Shown here piece after piece: positions 61,467-64,000 of a DNA stretch of 64,000 bases; the stretch's first letter is position 1, and each line of letters opens with the position of its first letter. The stretch lies in the NCBI GenBank assembly GCA_039105265.1, contig JAPFFF010000054.1:806001-870000 (forward strand), in the 5' to 3' direction. A model generated the notes under the pieces. The model did not search any database, was not told the DNA's origin, and worked only from the letters and a program-made list of their open reading frames with translations. The DNA is from Tritrichomonas musculus (taxonomy: Eukaryota; Parabasalia; Tritrichomonadida; Tritrichomonadidae). A program made the position numbers and the translations under genes.

Positions 61467-62369
61467 AAATATAAAAAGACCATAATTCTTTCAAAAAGTT
61501 ATATATATTTATAAAAAAAAAAATTTAACAAATTTCTGAGAAGACTCAGAATATTTTAAATAAGCTTTATCAAAATAAAAAAATTAAAAAATCGTAATAA
61601 TAATATTAAATAATCAATTTTGTTTGTTTTTTGTTTGTTTTATTTTCATCTTTTTATTGCCACCGTGGTCGTCCTATGGGCGGCAATGTCGTCATTCCAG
61701 ATCTTCCGGATGAAATCGTGATATCTTTGTCCGGATGACGACTCGCCGCAGTTACAACCAGCTAGCTGCTAAGCATTGCTGATCGTGGTCTTGCTATGGG
61801 CGGCAATGTCGTCATTCCAGATCTTCCGGATGAAATCGTGATATCTTTGTCCGGATGACGACTCGCCGCAGTTACAACCAGCTAGCTGCTAAGCATTGCT
61901 GATCGTGGTCTTGCTATGGGCGGCAATGTCGTCATTCCAGATCTTCCGGATGAAATCGTGATATCTTTGTCCGGATGACGACTCGCCGCAGTTACAACCA
62001 GCTAGCTGCTAAGCATTGCTGATCGTGGTCTTGCTATGGGCGGCAATGTCGTCATTCCAGATCTTCCGGATGAAATCGTGATATCTTTGTCCGGATGACG
62101 ACTCGCCGCAGTTACAACCAGCTAGCTGCTAAGCATTACTGATCGTGATCATGCTATGGGCGGCAATGTCGTCATCTCGGTTTCTTTGATTGGTTTAGTT
62201 CTATAAAAATGGCGCTTTTTCATGGTTTTATCTTAGTGAACTTTTTCAAAACTTTACAAGAAAATTTTAGAACTTTTTGTATGCCTTCTCAATTAACTCA
62301 AAAAGTCAGAATAACGAATTTTCCTCAGAAAAAAATGGTGTAACTTTTTCTATAGTTTGTCATTCCGCC
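61388..62369 (-). repeat. right terminal inverted repeat of the MULE
   Basis: The complement of 56609-57590, including the transposase start. It bears the promoter region of the transposase and ends at GTCATTCCGCC (62359-62369), followed by the AATTATAAT duplication. Confidence 0.88.
61665..62175. repeat. 120-bp tandem repeats, right array (about 4.2 copies, inverted)
   Basis: The same 120-bp unit in inverse orientation. The outermost copy carries the ATTACTGATCGTGATCATG variant found at the start of arrays 2 and 3 but not of array 1, so the amplified left units resemble the right end more than the original left end. Confidence 0.9.
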
Positions 62370-62378
62370 AATTATAAT

Positions 62379-64000
62379 TTATTAATATTATAATAATTGT
62401 TTAATATAATATGCTTACAGTGAATGTATTATACGAATTATATCAATAATTTATGATTATTACGAATTATTATTATCAAATTATTAATATAAACAACGTT
62501 TTTGATTATTTTTTTTTAGAATTTAATTCAATTTGAACTAAATAAATACTTAGATATACAATGGTTTGTGTTATAACAAAATAAAATTAATGCTTAAAAT
62601 TAATATTTAAATATTTTTTATTATTATATGAAAAAAAATTTTCTTTCATTACTGAGATATTTTGAGTTTATAATTAAACTCTCAAACAATATTTTCAATG
62701 CACATATTGTTTTATATGAAAAAGTTTAAAAATAAACCATTGAAAAACACTCTTTGGAATCTCTTTAGAAAAAGTGTTATATTTTTCAATTAAGATAACA
62801 TATGTTTCACAATTTTTGAATGGCCTATTCAAACTCACTATGAAGATTTTGTGAGTACTTAGAAGAATTTTAAGATACGGTAATTTATCCTCAAAATTTT
62901 CTAAAATTTTGAATATAATTGAATCTAAAAATACGTAAAATCTACAATAAATATATGATATATCATATATTATATTATATTTATTTCAAAAAGATATTGA
63001 ATATACTTATTGAAATAATTTCAATAAAGCTATAAATAAAAAAAGTTATAGAATTCAAAAATAGTTAATCGGGAATTGAATTTTTTTAATTGATAGAATT
63101 AATTCAAAATGAATATTCCAAATAATAAAACTAATTAACTTCATTTTATATCATATATATATTTAATAATATACATAAACTATATATATAGATATTAATA
63201 AGAATTTAATAATGATAAACAAAAGATATGATTATTTATAAAAAAAACGATGATTTTTTAACCAATCACATCATTATATTATAATGTGAGATGAAGAAAA
63301 AAAATATTTTGTTACCTTTTTTTACATATTCATCATTGTTTTTGATTAACTAATTTTTTTCGATGAAAAAAAAGCAATTCTCGCAAATTTTGAAAATTGC
63401 AATAAAAATTTTAAATAATATTCCAAATAATGATAATAAAACAGCTAAAAATGATATTATTTAAACAACAACTTTACTTTTTAATAATAAATAAATATTA
63501 TATTTAAATTAAAAAATTTTGTTTTTTTTTTGTTTTTCCACGCTTTCCTCAGATCATTACTTAAAATTTACGAGTTTTTCTTAAAAAAAAAATTTAGGAT
63601 AAATTTAGGATAAAATTTTGTTTAAAGGATAAATTTACACACCTAAATTTTTTTTTTTTTTTTACACTTAATGCAGTATTAGATTTAAAAAACACCACAT
63701 TTATTAATTACTAGCATTAAATTTGATATATATTCCAAAAAACTATAAAATTTGATGAATAAAATTTTCAAATATGAAATGGAGATTATATTTTGGAAAA
63801 AAAAATGGAATTTTTTTGAAAATGGTGCTGCTACTTTTAGCATATAATAATTATTTATAGTGAGTTAAATTCATTTTGAAATTTACAAGAAAAGTGACAT
63901 CCATTTATTTTAATTCAAATATAAAAAGTGACATCCATTTATTTTAATTCAAAAAAAAAAATTGAATAAAATAATACTAAAATGTTAAAAATCTTAATTG
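62379..64000. other. AT-rich intergenic DNA
   Basis: No gene or RNA gene seen. It includes TTTAGGATAAATTTAGGATA near 63594, also found near 48950, and a duplicated AAAAGTGACATCCATTTATT near 63890 and 63926. Confidence 0.5.

Larger units (their letters stand above)
56600..62378. mobile_element. Mutator-like DNA transposon (MULE) with long repeat-bearing ends
   Basis: The element spans 56609-62369 and is flanked by a 9-bp duplication AATTATAAT (56600-56608 and 62370-62378), the size MULEs make. Both ends start GGCG(A/G)A, then TGACAAACTATAG. The inverted repeats are 982 bp each (56609-57590 and 61388-62369), contain 120-bp tandem repeats and, unusually, reach into the first 26 codons of the transposase. 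The left side is amplified in 885-bp units. It encodes one full MULE transposase on the minus strand. Confidence 0.88.

Overview
The window looks like nuclear DNA of a parabasalid protist, most likely a Tritrichomonas-type trichomonad. Four things point there: extremely AT-rich intergenic DNA; intronless genes with very short 5' leaders and TCA-type initiator (Inr) elements just upstream of the ATG; an RCC1-like/coiled-coil/protein-kinase fusion and a two-repeat Myb protein of trichomonad type; and a dense load of Polinton (Maverick), Merlin, Mutator-like, hAT-like and pogo-like elements. The organism assignment is inference; no marker gene is present.

Layout. 1-9116: one host-type gene (four-span membrane protein, 707-2239, minus) and then AT-rich DNA in which several short non-autonomous DNA transposons can be delimited by inverted ends and target duplications (3035-3814, 5432-6937, about 7056-8944). 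9125-38038: a Merlin (IS1016/IS1595-like) transposon with 685-bp terminal inverted repeats and an 8-bp target duplication. Its transposase gene (12328 onward) is split near its 3' end by a 24-kb Polinton (13187-37236) with about 393-bp inverted repeats and a 6-bp AAGGAA target duplication. The Polinton looks whole and young. It carries an integrase, a packaging ATPase, a double-jelly-roll major capsid protein, a protein-primed DNA polymerase B, two paralogous HNH nucleases, a GIY-YIG protein, two very large related proteins and several small unknown proteins.

38047-46998: AT-rich DNA with the RCC1-kinase gene (41124-43499, minus) and the Myb gene (44252-45277, minus). 47007-47969: a 963-bp hAT-like element with 19-bp inverted ends and an 8-bp target duplication, enclosing a 154-codon frame without an ATG. 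50637-54779: a pogo/DDE_1 transposase frame preceded in frame by about 22 copies of a 108-bp repeat, with no ATG before the catalytic domain. 54861-56420: a 62-bp satellite array. 56609-62369: a Mutator-like element (MULE) with 982-bp inverted repeats, built-in 120-bp repeats, a 9-bp target duplication and an 885-bp tandem amplification of its left end. The rest is AT-rich DNA without recognisable genes.

The main stories are nested transposition (Polinton inside Merlin), repeat arrays built into transposon ends or coding frames, and a nonamer, TCAAAAAGT, that recurs far more often than base composition predicts in the host-like and transposon DNA but was not noticed in the Polinton gene block.
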